A stretch of DNA of 53,529 bases from Dorea_A sp016295505 (GTDB lineage Bacteria > Bacillota > Clostridia > Lachnospirales > Lachnospiraceae): positions 1-53,529 of the forward strand of contig NZ_JBDOHS010000018.1 of assembly GCF_039832105.1 (NCBI RefSeq), read 5' to 3'. Every line of letters begins with the position of its first letter. Within the stretch, counting starts at the first letter, position 1. Positions 17,118 through 26,224 of this stretch are shown here, in pieces. The notes beneath the pieces are model-generated. The model ran no database searches, had not been told where the DNA came from, and saw nothing but the letters and a program-made list of their open reading frames with translations. Made by a program: the position numbers and the translations under genes.

Positions 17118-17849
17118 TTACCGAATATATCCTTCTTCATATGCCATTGCTTTGCTGTATGCATAGAGTTCCGCAAACGTTGCCTCCTTATAAGGAGCAA
17201 CATAGAATATTCCTGCAATGCCGCATGTAATCACACTGAGAAGATCCCAGCCGATAAAGGACAATGACAGTATAAATGTCTCCATCTTCTGGCCGTTCAT
17301 CATTCTCTTACTGATTGCAAACACTTCTTTATGATCCATTCCCGGATTCTCAGCCAGAATATACGGAACCATCAGATATTCATAATATTTTATGATTCCC
17401 GGAACGATCAGAAGGAGCGACCAGAGTATCGTATACAGTTCTCTTAAAAACATGGTTAACACTACATTCCCATAGTTTCCGGATTTAAAACCATCCAGAA
17501 CTACCCCGACAGATGGTGTTCCTTTCTTATTTAATACAAAGAAACGTTTTCCGCCCATTTCGATTACCGTTCCCACAAAGATGGCAAGCAGGATACCGAC
17601 TATCGTTCCCGCAATCAGCACGCCACCGGTCAGAAGACCGAAAAACGGCACCTGAAACGAGAGATATTCTCCGGTCATTCCACTTCCTTCACTGTAATAA
17701 CTGTAATTCTGAGATACTCTTCCTCCTGCATTTCCTGAATTCAGAAGCGTTGTTACGATTGACATAATAAAAGCAACTCCCACACACGGCAGATAATTCC
17801 TCTTAAAGGCAATCTTACCATTCATTTTTAAACGTTCTCGTGTCCACAT
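17118..17849 (-). CDS. DUF975 family integral membrane protein
   Basis: 243 residues with about five predicted membrane helices, starting MWTRERLKMNGKIAFKRNYL, the usual opening of DUF975 proteins. The ATG at 17849 follows GGGGGAAAAGAAT. The ATG at 17864 is possible but has its ribosome site too close. The motif GxxIG.. IVGILLAIFVGTVIEMGGKRFF and the later NPGMDHKEVFAISKRMMNGQK fit the family. The function is unknown. It stands between the ABC-F gene and the esterase in one operon. Confidence 0.85.
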   Translation of the reverse strand: MWTRERLKMNGKIAFKRNYLPCVGVAFIMSIVTTLLNSGNAGGRVSQNYSYYSEGSGMTGEYLSFQVPFFGLLTGGVLIAGTIVGILLAIFVGTVIEMGGKRFFVLNKKGTPSVGVVLDGFKSGNYGNVVLTMFLRELYTILWSLLLIVPGIIKYYEYLMVPYILAENPGMDHKEVFAISKRMMNGQKMETFILSLSFIGWDLLSVITCGIAGIFYVAPYKEATFAELYAYSKAMAYEEGYIR

Positions 17850-17873
17850 ATTCTTTTCCCCCATTCCTGTAAT

Positions 17874-19694
17874 TTACAATCTCTTCTCCTGTTCCTGAAT
17901 TCTTTCGTTCAGATCATTCAGATAGACCCATCGATCCATCTTTTCTTCCAGAGCCGTTTCTTTCTCTTCCTTTTTCTGAACAAGTTCATTCAGTTTCGCA
18001 GAATTTGTCGCGTTTTCGGCAATTTTCTGATCCAGGCATTCAATCTCATCTTCCAGAGCTGCAATCTCGTCATCGATCACTTCAAATTCTTTTTGCTCCT
18101 TATATGAAAACTTAAGCTTTGTTGAAGGCTGTTTCCATGCCTTCTTTGCCGCAGAATCCGTTTTTTCTGATTTCCCCTGCGGCTTCTCTGAGATTTCTTC
18201 TGGTTTTTCCAGTTCCTTTCGTATCAGATAATCAGAATATCCACCCTCAGACTGACGGATTGTTCCGTTACCTTCAAACGAAAAAATCCGGGTTACGGTT
18301 CGATCCAGAAAATATCGGTCATGAGATACGATGATGATGATTCCGTCAAAATGATCCAGATAATCTTCCAGAATCGTCAGCGTCTGAATATCCAGATCAT
18401 TCGTCGGCTCATCCAGTATCAGCACATTCGGCGCCTCCATCAGAACACGCATCAGATATAATCTTCTTCTTTCTCCTCCCGACAGCTTCTCAATCTTCGA
18501 CCACTGCATCGCTCCGTCAAACAGGAAACGTTCCAGCATCTGTGAAGCGGTAATTCTGCCCTCGGAAGTTGCAATATACTCTCCCGCTTCTTTCACATAA
18601 TCGATCGCTTTCATGGATGTATCCATGTATTCATTTTCCTGAGAAAAATATCCGATCCGAATCGTCTGTCCGATCTCAACCCGTCCGGTATCCGGCGGAA
18701 CAATTCCGTTGATGATCCGAAGAAGTGTTGACTTCCCGCATCCATTCGGTCCGATAATACCAATTCTGTCATCTCGCAAAAATATGTAATTAAAATCCTC
18801 AATCAGTTTTTTCTGATCGTAAGATTTGGATATATTCTGAAGCTCAATTGTCTTATTTCCCATTCTGGATGATACAGAATCCAGCACAACTCTTTTTTCT
18901 TCCTGAATATCCTTCATCTCCTGCATCGCTCTGATCCGGTCAATATGTGCCTTTTGTTTCGTGCTTCTGGCTCTTGCTCCCCGGCTCAGCCATTCCAGTT
19001 CTGTCCGCAGCAGGCTCTTTCTCTTACGTTCCGTTGCCAGTGCGATATTCTGCCGTTCTTCTTTCAGACGTACGAATTCCGAATAATTTCCCGGATAACT
19101 GTATAATTTCCCCTGATCCACTTCCAGAATCCTGTTGGAAACACGATCCAGAAAATATCGGTCATGTGTTACCATGAGAATCGCTCCCCGAAACTGAATG
19201 AGATACTCCTCCAGCCACTCTGACATCGCATTGTCCAGGTGGTTTGTAGGCTCATCCAGCACCAGAATATCTGCAGGTGTAAGAAGTGCGTTCACAAGAG
19301 CAATCCTTTTTTTCTGTCCTCCGGACAGATGCTCCACATGTTCATCATAATCTGTAAAGCCCAGTTGATTCAGCATGGATTTCGCATCTGCTTCGATCGT
19401 CCAACGATTCATTTCATCTATATTTCCCTCAACTGCAGCTCTCAGGACCGTTGTACCCTCTTCAAATACAGGAGTCTGCGGAAGATAACAGATCTTTACC
19501 TGGCTCCCCATGCTGATCTTTCCGGAATCACAGGGTTCTATACCGGCTGTCACCTTAAGAAGCGTTGATTTTCCCATCCCATTGATTCCGATGACCCCGA
19601 TTTTTTCATTCTCATTAATGCTGAAATCCACATCATCAAGCAGCACTCTGTCTGTATACGACTTGGTAATATGTTCCATTGTAAGTAAATTCAT
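17874..19694 (-). CDS. uup: ABC-F family ATPase, Uup type
   Basis: 606 residues with two ATPase domains and no membrane segment. Walker A motifs are GINGMGKST (36-44) and GPNGCGKST (about 311-319). Signatures are LSGGQKKR and LSGGERRR, and the Walker B regions are LDEPTNHLD and LDEPTNDLD. The second, NDLD form and the C-terminal coiled coil (about 525-606) are Uup features. ABC-F proteins act on ribosomes; Uup has also been tied to DNA transposon excision and ribosome assembly. It is the first gene of an operon with DUF975, esterase and acyltransferase genes. Confidence 0.9.
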   Translation of the reverse strand: MNLLTMEHITKSYTDRVLLDDVDFSINENEKIGVIGINGMGKSTLLKVTAGIEPCDSGKISMGSQVKICYLPQTPVFEEGTTVLRAAVEGNIDEMNRWTIEADAKSMLNQLGFTDYDEHVEHLSGGQKKRIALVNALLTPADILVLDEPTNHLDNAMSEWLEEYLIQFRGAILMVTHDRYFLDRVSNRILEVDQGKLYSYPGNYSEFVRLKEERQNIALATERKRKSLLRTELEWLSRGARARSTKQKAHIDRIRAMQEMKDIQEEKRVVLDSVSSRMGNKTIELQNISKSYDQKKLIEDFNYIFLRDDRIGIIGPNGCGKSTLLRIINGIVPPDTGRVEIGQTIRIGYFSQENEYMDTSMKAIDYVKEAGEYIATSEGRITASQMLERFLFDGAMQWSKIEKLSGGERRRLYLMRVLMEAPNVLILDEPTNDLDIQTLTILEDYLDHFDGIIIIVSHDRYFLDRTVTRIFSFEGNGTIRQSEGGYSDYLIRKELEKPEEISEKPQGKSEKTDSAAKKAWKQPSTKLKFSYKEQKEFEVIDDEIAALEDEIECLDQKIAENATNSAKLNELVQKKEEKETALEEKMDRWVYLNDLNERIQEQEKRL

Positions 19695-19737
19695 AATCCA
19701 TGTTCCTTATCTCTTTGCTTCTGCATTGTTTTCATCG

Positions 19738-19791
19738 CGGGTGAATATACCCGGATAATAATATTATATTTACTTTTCTCTACACCTGCAA
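19738..19791 (-). promoter_or_regulatory. Promoter and leader hairpin of the ABC-F operon
   Basis: On the minus strand TTGCAG (19791-19786), 17 bp, TATAAT (19768-19763) is a good promoter. Just past the start site lies CGGGT, 6 nt, ACCCG (19753-19738), a short hairpin in the leader about 45 nt before the ATG at 19694. Confidence 0.6.
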
Positions 19792-19802
19792 TATCAGAAT
19801 TC

Positions 19803-20255
19803 TTACTTTATTATGAACACAGCTACCATACCCAGGCATAAAAATGGTCCCAGTGAAAAGATGGTATTTCGACCGGCTCGTTTTACAATCAGCAGATACA
19901 GACAATACGCACCTGCACTGAATATTGCCGGAACTACGGAAGCAAGAATTTTTTCCGCTCCCAGAAAGCATCCGCCGGCCGCCATCAGCTTCACATCCCC
20001 TCCTCCAAATGCTCCGGGATACAATGTTGTGATCAGAAGCATCGGGAAACTGACACAAACTCCTCCGACAAGTCGTGAAAAAAGTGTAACATTATTCATC
20101 ACCGGAATTGCCAGTATGGAAAGTATCAGAATTGCAGCAATCCATTCATCATCGATTCTCTGATATCTCAGATCTGTATAGGAAACCCATAACAGGACTG
20201 CAATAAATGCTATATGAAACACGATCTCCATATTCTGTCGCAATCCATCCATCAT
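19803..20255 (-). CDS. Type IV prepilin peptidase (A24 family, TadV/CpaA-like)
   Basis: 150 residues and several membrane helices, without the N-terminal methylase domain of full PilD enzymes. The two catalytic Asp residues are visible: D28 in SYTDLRYQRI and D87 in GGGDVKLMA (the GxGD motif). Such short forms cleave type IV or Tad prepilins. No pilin or secretion genes lie nearby, so its substrate is elsewhere in the genome. The ATG at 20255 follows AAAGG very closely, so a slightly later start (for example near residue 5 or 9) is possible. It lies 15 nt past the D-serine enzyme gene. Confidence 0.85.
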   Translation of the reverse strand: MMDGLRQNMEIVFHIAFIAVLLWVSYTDLRYQRIDDEWIAAILILSILAIPVMNNVTLFSRLVGGVCVSFPMLLITTLYPGAFGGGDVKLMAAGGCFLGAEKILASVVPAIFSAGAYCLYLLIVKRAGRNTIFSLGPFLCLGMVAVFIIK

Positions 20256-20270
20256 CCTTTCTACTTATGA

Positions 20271-21590
20271 TCACAGGCGGGTGTTCATATATTCTTTTCG
20301 TATCTCCTCAGGGACCAGCATGCCACCGGTCGCCCACACGATATGAACGGCATGTTCCATCTGTGCTTCCAGTCCATGCTTCTTCAGATAATCTCTTGTT
20401 GCTTCCGCCTTTTCCAACCGGACCGGACCTTCAAATGCAGCACAGGAACTGGGCTCTATAAAGATATCTTCTGTGTTTACCAGTGCTCGCATATATTCAT
20501 ACAGCCACCGGTCATCCAATGTAAATTCTCCGCTCAGTATCGGTTCCATTACTTTCCCGACAAAACCGGATGGACGGCCTACCGCCAGTCCGTCTGCATG
20601 CGTCTGTCCCGTCAGGCCAACATCCTGCACGCAGATCCGGCTGTGAAGTCCTGTTGCCATCCCCAACACCATACAGGGTGCCTGCGTCGGCTCAACAAAA
20701 AACACGTGAACATTATCACCCCATATCTCCTTCAATCCATAAGTAATTCCTCCCGGGGCCCCACCGACACCACATGGGATATATACGAATAACGGATGCA
20801 TTTCATCAATCCGGATCTTCTTTTCATCAAGCTGCCGCTTCAGACGTCTTGCGGCTACTGCATACCCCATAAACAGATTTTTGGAATTCTCATCATCCAC
20901 AAAGTAACTTTTCAGATCCATATCAGATTCTTTTCTTCCATTCTTCACTGCCTCACTATAATCCGAATCATATTCTATCACCGTCACACCGTGCCTTCTG
21001 AGCATATCCTTCTTCCATTGTTTTGCATCAGAGGACATGTGCACGATTACCTGATATCCGACGGCTGCACTGGCAATTCCGATACTCAGTCCAAGATTAC
21101 CGGTAGAACCGACCTGGATCTTATACTGCCGGAAGAATTGCCTGCACTCTTCATCTGCAAGTCTGGAATAATCATCCTGCTGTGTAATAAGTCCCTCCTC
21201 CATTGCCAGATCTTCGGTATGCTTCAGAACCTCATAGATTCCACCTCTTGCCTTGACAGATCCTGCAACTGCCAGATGACTGTCCTTTTTTAACAGTAAT
21301 GTCCCTCTGACTGTTCCTTCGTTCGCCTGATTCAGATACGCCTGCATTCGGGATATCTGCACAAGTTCAGATTCAATCAGCCCCTCTTTTTCCTTTGTTT
21401 CCGGGAAACATTTCATAATAAACGGGGCAAAACGATTCAGTCTGGCTTCAGCATCATCAATCTCTTCGCCTGTGACGCCCAGATTATTCATCGCTTCTTT
21501 CCATGGCTTTTTCTCCGGGTTCACCCATGTAATTTCTTTTGCATCTGCAATATCCTGTACAATCGAATCATTCATATACTTTTTCTCCAT
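20271..21590 (-). CDS. dsdA: D-serine ammonia-lyase (D-serine dehydratase)
   Basis: 439 residues, a pyridoxal-phosphate fold type II enzyme that turns D-serine into pyruvate and ammonia. The PLP lysine is K113 in AVAGSVKARGGIYEV, and the phosphate-binding glycine loop is around GSTGNLGLSIG. The length matches DsdA (about 440). The ATG at 21590 follows AAGGAGAAGAAGATC; an in-frame ATG at 21575 is an alternative. It protects against D-serine toxicity or feeds it to pyruvate. It may be cotranscribed with the downstream prepilin peptidase gene, though their roles look unrelated. Confidence 0.93.
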   Translation of the reverse strand: MEKKYMNDSIVQDIADAKEITWVNPEKKPWKEAMNNLGVTGEEIDDAEARLNRFAPFIMKCFPETKEKEGLIESELVQISRMQAYLNQANEGTVRGTLLLKKDSHLAVAGSVKARGGIYEVLKHTEDLAMEEGLITQQDDYSRLADEECRQFFRQYKIQVGSTGNLGLSIGIASAAVGYQVIVHMSSDAKQWKKDMLRRHGVTVIEYDSDYSEAVKNGRKESDMDLKSYFVDDENSKNLFMGYAVAARRLKRQLDEKKIRIDEMHPLFVYIPCGVGGAPGGITYGLKEIWGDNVHVFFVEPTQAPCMVLGMATGLHSRICVQDVGLTGQTHADGLAVGRPSGFVGKVMEPILSGEFTLDDRWLYEYMRALVNTEDIFIEPSSCAAFEGPVRLEKAEATRDYLKKHGLEAQMEHAVHIVWATGGMLVPEEIRKEYMNTRL

Positions 21591-21620
21591 GATCTTCTTC
21601 TCCTTCCTCCTGCATTTTCA

Positions 21621-21675
21621 GAAAAAAGAAGGACTGCCGCAAAATGTAGATACAACTATATTTTGCGACAATCCG
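21621..21675 (-). terminator. Terminator of the purine permease gene (GGACTG palindrome family)
   Basis: The arms GGACTGCCGCAAAAT (21631-21645) and ATTTTGCGACAATCC (21660-21674) differ at two positions. On the minus strand the stem is followed by TTCTTTTTT. It is the third member of the shared-core terminator family in this window. Confidence 0.8.
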
Positions 21676-21710
21676 CCGTTCATACATACATCTCCTGATA
21701 TTATTATATT

Positions 21711-23093
21711 TTACAGGAATATATATTTCAATATAAATAAAATTGCGAGAACATACATCAATACACTGATCTTCTTATCTTTTGCTTTTCCGGTGATCAG
21801 ATTTAAAACAACATAAGCGATAACGCCCATGGATATACCTTCTGATATACTGTAGAAGAATGGCATTGCAATGATACAGATGTAGCATGGAAGTGCCTCT
21901 GCAATATCTCCAAAATCAATGTTGGAAACATTTGTCAGCATATAAAATCCTACAACGATCAGTGCCGGTGCAGTTGCAAATGATGGGATTGCAAGGAATA
22001 TTGGTGACAGGAACAAAGCCAGTCCGAAAAGAATCGCTGTCGTTATTGCTGTAAGACCGGTTCTTCCTCCTTCTGTTACACCTGACGCACTCTCTACATA
22101 AGTAGTAGTTGTCGTAGTTCCAAATACAGCTCCTGCAGTCGTTGCAATGGCATCCGCAAGAAGCGCACCTTTGATATGTGGAAGTCTTCCCTCTTCATCC
22201 AGCATGTCTGCCTTAGAAGATACGCCAATCAATGTTCCGATCGTATCGAACATATCAACAAATAAGAAAGCAAAGATAACCACTATAAAATTAAGAGAAA
22301 ATACTCCTGAAAAATCCAGTTTCGCAAATACAGGAGCAATGCTCGGAATTGCCAGACCGTTGCTGAAGTCCGGAAGCAGACTATAGAATCCAAGTTCCGG
22401 ATTCGGAACATAGATTCCTGCAAACTGACAGATGATTCCAAGTGCCCATGTAATCAAAATACCCCATAAGATATTACCCTTGATGTTTTTGATTACAAGA
22501 ATACCTGTGATCACAACACCGATTACAGCCAGTAACACCGTAATTCCCACGTTATTAAACGCAGCTTCCACTCCATTCACAGAATTGTATCCTTCTAACG
22601 AGAACAACTCCACCAGTGTTGCACCGCCAATTACAATATTCGCGTTCTGAAGACCGATAAATGCAATGAACAGACCTATTCCCACGCTGACTGCTGCCTT
22701 CAGATTCTTCGGGATTGCATTAAAGATTGCTTCACGAACATTGGTCAGAGACAGAATAATAAACACAATACCTTCCACAAACACAGCCGTTAAAGCAACT
22801 TCCCACTTATACCCCATTCCGAGAACGACTGTATAAGCAAAATACGCATTCAGACCCATTCCCGGTGCCAGCGCAAACGGGTAATTCGCCAGCAAAGCCA
22901 TCATCAGTGTACCGACCAATGATGCAAGCGCCGTTGCTGTAAATACTGCTCCCTGATCCATTCCTGCTGCAGCAAGAATACTTGGATTGACGGCCAGTAT
23001 ATAGGCCATTGTCATGAACGTTGTGATTCCGGCAAGAACTTCTGTTTTAACATCTGTACCGTTCTCACTGAGTTTGAAAAACTTTTCTAACAT
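21711..23093 (-). CDS. NCS2 family purine permease (AzgA/PbuG-like)
   Basis: 460 residues and 12-14 membrane helices. The opening MLEKFFKLSENGTDVKTEVLAGITTFMTMAYILAVNP is typical of AzgA/PbuG hypoxanthine-guanine-adenine transporters. FGTTTTTTYVESASGVTEGGRTG near residues 320-345 is the conserved substrate-site motif. It imports nucleobases with protons. The ATG at 23093 follows GGAGGAAATCAC. I looked for a purine riboswitch, but only about 90 bp separate it from ptsI and this is largely filled by a terminator. Confidence 0.93.
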   Translation of the reverse strand: MLEKFFKLSENGTDVKTEVLAGITTFMTMAYILAVNPSILAAAGMDQGAVFTATALASLVGTLMMALLANYPFALAPGMGLNAYFAYTVVLGMGYKWEVALTAVFVEGIVFIILSLTNVREAIFNAIPKNLKAAVSVGIGLFIAFIGLQNANIVIGGATLVELFSLEGYNSVNGVEAAFNNVGITVLLAVIGVVITGILVIKNIKGNILWGILITWALGIICQFAGIYVPNPELGFYSLLPDFSNGLAIPSIAPVFAKLDFSGVFSLNFIVVIFAFLFVDMFDTIGTLIGVSSKADMLDEEGRLPHIKGALLADAIATTAGAVFGTTTTTTYVESASGVTEGGRTGLTAITTAILFGLALFLSPIFLAIPSFATAPALIVVGFYMLTNVSNIDFGDIAEALPCYICIIAMPFFYSISEGISMGVIAYVVLNLITGKAKDKKISVLMYVLAILFILKYIFL

Positions 23094-23148
23094 GTGATTT
23101 CCTCCTTCATGTCACTCATTATATATTCGATAACAATCTCATTCTAAC

Positions 23149-23181
23149 AAAACAGACCCGTAAAGTAAACGGGTCTGTTTA
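23149..23181 (-). terminator. Terminator of ptsI
   Basis: Perfect 12-bp arms AAACAGACCCGT and ACGGGTCTGTTT around AAAGTAA, directly after the ptsI stop, with a T-run on the minus strand. Confidence 0.9.
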
Positions 23182-23186
23182 GAAAA

Positions 23187-24812
23187 TCACTGTATTTCTC
23201 TGATCTTTTTCCGAAGTGCAAGTACCTGATTTGGCGCAACAGATAACTCATCGATTCCCATCTGAATAAATTGTTCCGTTAATTCCAGATCTGCTGCAAG
23301 ATCTCCACATATGCCAATCTTCTTTCCTTCCAAATGAACATTATTGGTAATGATACGAATCATCTTCAAAAGTGCCGGATGATGTGGATCATACCATTTT
23401 TCCAGCCTTGCATTTGTGCGGTCCATTCCAAGCGTAAGCTGTGACAGATCATTCGTGCCGATACTGAAAAAATCCACTTCTCTTGCAAGCTCACCACTGA
23501 TCATAACCGCTGCCGGCGTTTCAATCATAACGCCTACAAATATCTCTTCGTTAAACGGTATCTTTTCATCTTTTAATTCTTTTTTTACTCTCTCCAGTAT
23601 CCGCTTTGCGCGTACCACCTCGTCAAGTGAAGTGATCATCGGAAACATCAGCAGGACATTGCCGTATGCCGATGCACGAAGAACTGCACGAAGCTGTGTC
23701 TTAAATATCTCTTCTTTATCAAGCGACACACGGATTCCACGGTAACCGATCGCCGGATTTGCTTCTACTCCAAGATCCAGACACTCTGCCGTCTTATCTC
23801 CTCCGAGATCCGCAGTTCGGATTACAAGCTTTTTGGTTCCCATCGCTTCTGCCGCCAGCTTATATGTCTGAAACTGCTGCTCTTCTGTAGGCAGCTTGTT
23901 ACCGTTTTCCATATACAGGAATTCACTCCTGAACAGTCCAATGCCTCCGGCATCACAGCGAAGGACATTCTCGATATCTTCCCTTGTTCCGATATTGGCA
24001 TAGACATCTATTTTCTGTCCGCTCTGCGTAATATTTTCTTTTCCTTTCAGACGTTCCAGGTTGACTACCTGTGTATGGTTTTCATCCTGTCTCTGTTTCA
24101 TCTTGGTGATCGTTGTATAATCCGGTTCAATATATACTTTTCCATCAAATCCATCAATGATGATCGTCTTGCCTTCATATTCTTTCTTCAGAGACTCTCC
24201 TAACCCGATGACCGCCGGAATTCCTTTCGTTCTGGCCAGAACTGCTGTATGTGAATTAATGGTTCCGTAACGTGTCACAAACCCGAGAACCTTTGTCTTA
24301 TCCAGCTGAACAGCTTCACTTGGATACAGTTCTCCCGCAGCAAGTACAAACGGCTCATCCATCAGCATCCGGTCTTTCCATGCTCTCGACAGGATACGAA
24401 GGACTCTGGTCACTACATCCTTGACATCTGCCTCATGCCCCTGCACATAACTTTTATCATTCTTGATCGCATATGTGATATAATTTTCTGCTACATTCTT
24501 AAGTGCATATTCTGCATTCAGTTTCTGTTCTACAATAATTGCCGTTACCTGACTGATAAAATCCTGATCCTCCAGTATCATCTGCTGCATCTCAAAAATA
24601 GTTGCATTCGCCTCACCGACTTCCTGCGTCGCAGAATCATAGAGATCCTTCAGATCCTGAATTGCTCTCATTCTGGCTTTCTGGAAACGCATCACTTCTT
24701 TTTCTACATCTTTTACATAAATACGACGTATCTCTTTTGTATCTCTTTTATAGAAGCTGATCTTTCCGATCGCAATTCCTTCCGATATCTTTTTCCCCGT
24801 CAATGTTATCAT
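23187..24812 (-). CDS. ptsI: Phosphoenolpyruvate-protein phosphotransferase, PTS enzyme I
   Basis: 541 residues. It takes phosphate from PEP and passes it to HPr, the first step of all PTS sugar uptake. The phospho-accepting His188 is in GTINSHTAVLARTKGIPA. The PEP-utilizer C-terminal barrel includes DLGGDKT, NPAIGYRGIR and EVDFFSIGTNDLSQ. It is slightly shorter than the usual 570 or so but has all the main parts. HPr is not in this window, although ptsH-ptsI linkage is common. A sigma-A promoter lies about 35 nt upstream, and the gene looks monocistronic. Confidence 0.95.
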   Translation of the reverse strand: MITLTGKKISEGIAIGKISFYKRDTKEIRRIYVKDVEKEVMRFQKARMRAIQDLKDLYDSATQEVGEANATIFEMQQMILEDQDFISQVTAIIVEQKLNAEYALKNVAENYITYAIKNDKSYVQGHEADVKDVVTRVLRILSRAWKDRMLMDEPFVLAAGELYPSEAVQLDKTKVLGFVTRYGTINSHTAVLARTKGIPAVIGLGESLKKEYEGKTIIIDGFDGKVYIEPDYTTITKMKQRQDENHTQVVNLERLKGKENITQSGQKIDVYANIGTREDIENVLRCDAGGIGLFRSEFLYMENGNKLPTEEQQFQTYKLAAEAMGTKKLVIRTADLGGDKTAECLDLGVEANPAIGYRGIRVSLDKEEIFKTQLRAVLRASAYGNVLLMFPMITSLDEVVRAKRILERVKKELKDEKIPFNEEIFVGVMIETPAAVMISGELAREVDFFSIGTNDLSQLTLGMDRTNARLEKWYDPHHPALLKMIRIITNNVHLEGKKIGICGDLAADLELTEQFIQMGIDELSVAPNQVLALRKKIREIQ

Positions 24813-24845
24813 AATTCATACCCTTTTCTTCATATGGATAATAAT

Positions 24846-24874
24846 ACTTTACACTTTTGCCAGGATTTCGTCAA
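24846..24874 (-). promoter_or_regulatory. Promoter of ptsI
   Basis: TTGACG (24874-24869), 17 bp, TAAAGT (24851-24846) on the minus strand. The start site would be near 24839, about 27 nt before the ATG. Confidence 0.6.
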
Positions 24875-24920
24875 GTAGAATAGATTTTTGTATGAAAATA
24901 CAAATTTTTATGCAAATGCA

Positions 24921-24993
24921 TTGACTTATTTATCAATATATGCTAATCTCAAAAAGTATAATCTATAGATTAATCTAATAGATTTCACTTTTT
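24921..24993 (+). promoter_or_regulatory. Cold-shock gene promoter and structured leader
   Basis: TTGACT (24921-24926), 17 bp, TAATCT (24944-24949) with TGC before it forms an extended -10 promoter. The predicted start falls within a large AT-rich hairpin: AAAAAGT/ACTTTTT (24951-24957 and 24987-24993) outside, AATCTAT/ATAGATT (24960-24966 and 24978-24984) inside, with an 11-nt loop. GGAGG (25007-25011) lies just past it. Such weak structures are candidates for temperature-sensitive leader folding. Confidence 0.55.
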
Positions 24994-25018
24994 AATTAAT
25001 TTTTATGGAGGTATTAGA

Positions 25019-25216
25019 ATGAGAGGTACAGTAAAATGGTTTAACAACCAAAAAGGATATGGCTTTATCTCTGACGCAGAAGGTCACGATGTATTTGTAC
25101 ACTACTCAGGTCTGAACATGGAAGGGTTTAAAACTCTTGAAGAAGGCCAGGAAGTAGAATACGACGTAACCGAAGGCGCAAAAGGCCCGCAGGCAGTTAA
25201 TGTAACGAAACTCTAA
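25019..25216 (+). CDS. Cold-shock protein, CspA family
   Basis: 65 residues, a single cold-shock domain that binds single-stranded RNA and DNA and melts RNA structure. RNP1 is KGYGFIS (12-18) and RNP2 is VFVHY (25-29). The length is standard. The ATG follows GGAGGTATTAGA. It is monocistronic, with a promoter, a hairpin-forming leader and a terminator about 100 nt past the stop. Whether it is cold-induced or constitutive cannot be said from the sequence. Confidence 0.97.
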   Translation: MRGTVKWFNNQKGYGFISDAEGHDVFVHYSGLNMEGFKTLEEGQEVEYDVTEGAKGPQAVNVTKL

Positions 25217-25316
25217 TCAATTGCTAATCTGAGTTTAGATGTACCTTTTATATATATAAAGCATATGCTCTGTTTTTGATTTAGATATCTAAAAGTAATA
25301 CATGATAAATAGGATT

Positions 25317-25353
25317 AAAAAAGACCGGGTAACATCTGTTATCTGGTCTTTTT
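25317..25353. terminator. Bidirectional terminator between cspA-type and SseB-like genes
   Basis: AAAAAAGACC with inner TAAC pairs with GTTA and GGTCTTTTT, with two small mismatches. It lies between convergent genes and ends 8 nt from the SseB-like stop codon. Confidence 0.85.
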
Positions 25354-25360
25354 ATTTATT

Positions 25361-26107
25361 CTATGCTTTTCTGGTCACATTCAGCTGCATATTAATTCCA
25401 AAAGGATTCAGGACAATCGCTGTTGTTTCTTTGGACAGCAGCTTCGGCACATTCGCTGCCTCCACCGTTCCCACCGTATACTTTTCTTTTTTATTCACAT
25501 TCTGAAACTTCATAAATTCCTGCATATCTGTAAATACAGGCTGCAATACCTGTCCGTCATCTTTTTTCAGAACCGGCATCTTTTTTTCCGGATTCATTGC
25601 TACCAGAAACTTTCCTTCCCTATAATGTGCCATCATCTCTTCTTCCAGCTCTCTGATCTCCGGATTTGGAACATTCATTCCTTTTCCTCTGACCTGCTGC
25701 ATGAGATAGATGGCAGTCAACAACAGTTCCGGATTCTCAACAACGTTTTCCTTCGGAATTTTTTCAGAAGGTTCAGGTCTGCGGACAAGTTCAGACAGCT
25801 GGACTGAAGTCTGACTTTTTGTTCCTCTTCCAACCTTCAGGCAATTCACTCCCATCGGAAACAGACTGGTATAAAACGGCAGGAAAAAACGATTCTCAAC
25901 CTTTAATATACGAACCGGATTCTTTTCGCTGATCAGTTTTTTTGCCTCTTTTTTTGCATCCTCTTCCGTATAATACAAAAACACTTCATCGTCATATGTC
26001 TCTGAATCGCAGGATACATACGGCATCCTTGTACAGTCAGACATTAATACATATAATTCCTTTGCTTTTCTGAGTTTATCCAAAGCTGCTTTTTTTTCTG
26101 TGTCCAT
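25361..26107 (-). CDS. SseB-like N-terminal domain protein
   Basis: 248 residues from the ATG at 26107 (after GAGGGAGATTACAGG; a GTG or ATG further up adds 10 unlikely residues). The C-terminal 120 residues (TAIYLMQQV to the end) resemble the SseB N-terminal domain: GKFLVAMNP, PVFTDMQEFMKF and ATAIVLNPFGINMQL. SseB was named for an effect on serine sensitivity in E. coli; its biochemistry is not known. The N-terminal half also looks like a related, diverged copy (LYVLMSDCTRMPYVSC and VEN... FFLPFYTSLFPMGVNCL). There is no membrane segment. Confidence 0.75.
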   Translation of the reverse strand: MDTEKKAALDKLRKAKELYVLMSDCTRMPYVSCDSETYDDEVFLYYTEEDAKKEAKKLISEKNPVRILKVENRFFLPFYTSLFPMGVNCLKVGRGTKSQTSVQLSELVRRPEPSEKIPKENVVENPELLLTAIYLMQQVRGKGMNVPNPEIRELEEEMMAHYREGKFLVAMNPEKKMPVLKKDDGQVLQPVFTDMQEFMKFQNVNKKEKYTVGTVEAANVPKLLSKETTAIVLNPFGINMQLNVTRKA

Positions 26108-26224
26108 CCTGTAATCTCCCTCTCTTCCTTCTGGCATTGCACACTAATGAAATTATTATACCTCATACTTTTGATAAAGTACACCATAATTCCATAAAAG
26201 AGAGTCTCTTATCGCTGATTCACC

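Noticed and set aside
23094..23186. Possible purine riboswitch before the NCS2 permease
   Set aside because: The gap to ptsI is only about 93 bp and contains the ptsI terminator; there is no room for the three-helix aptamer and no matching consensus.
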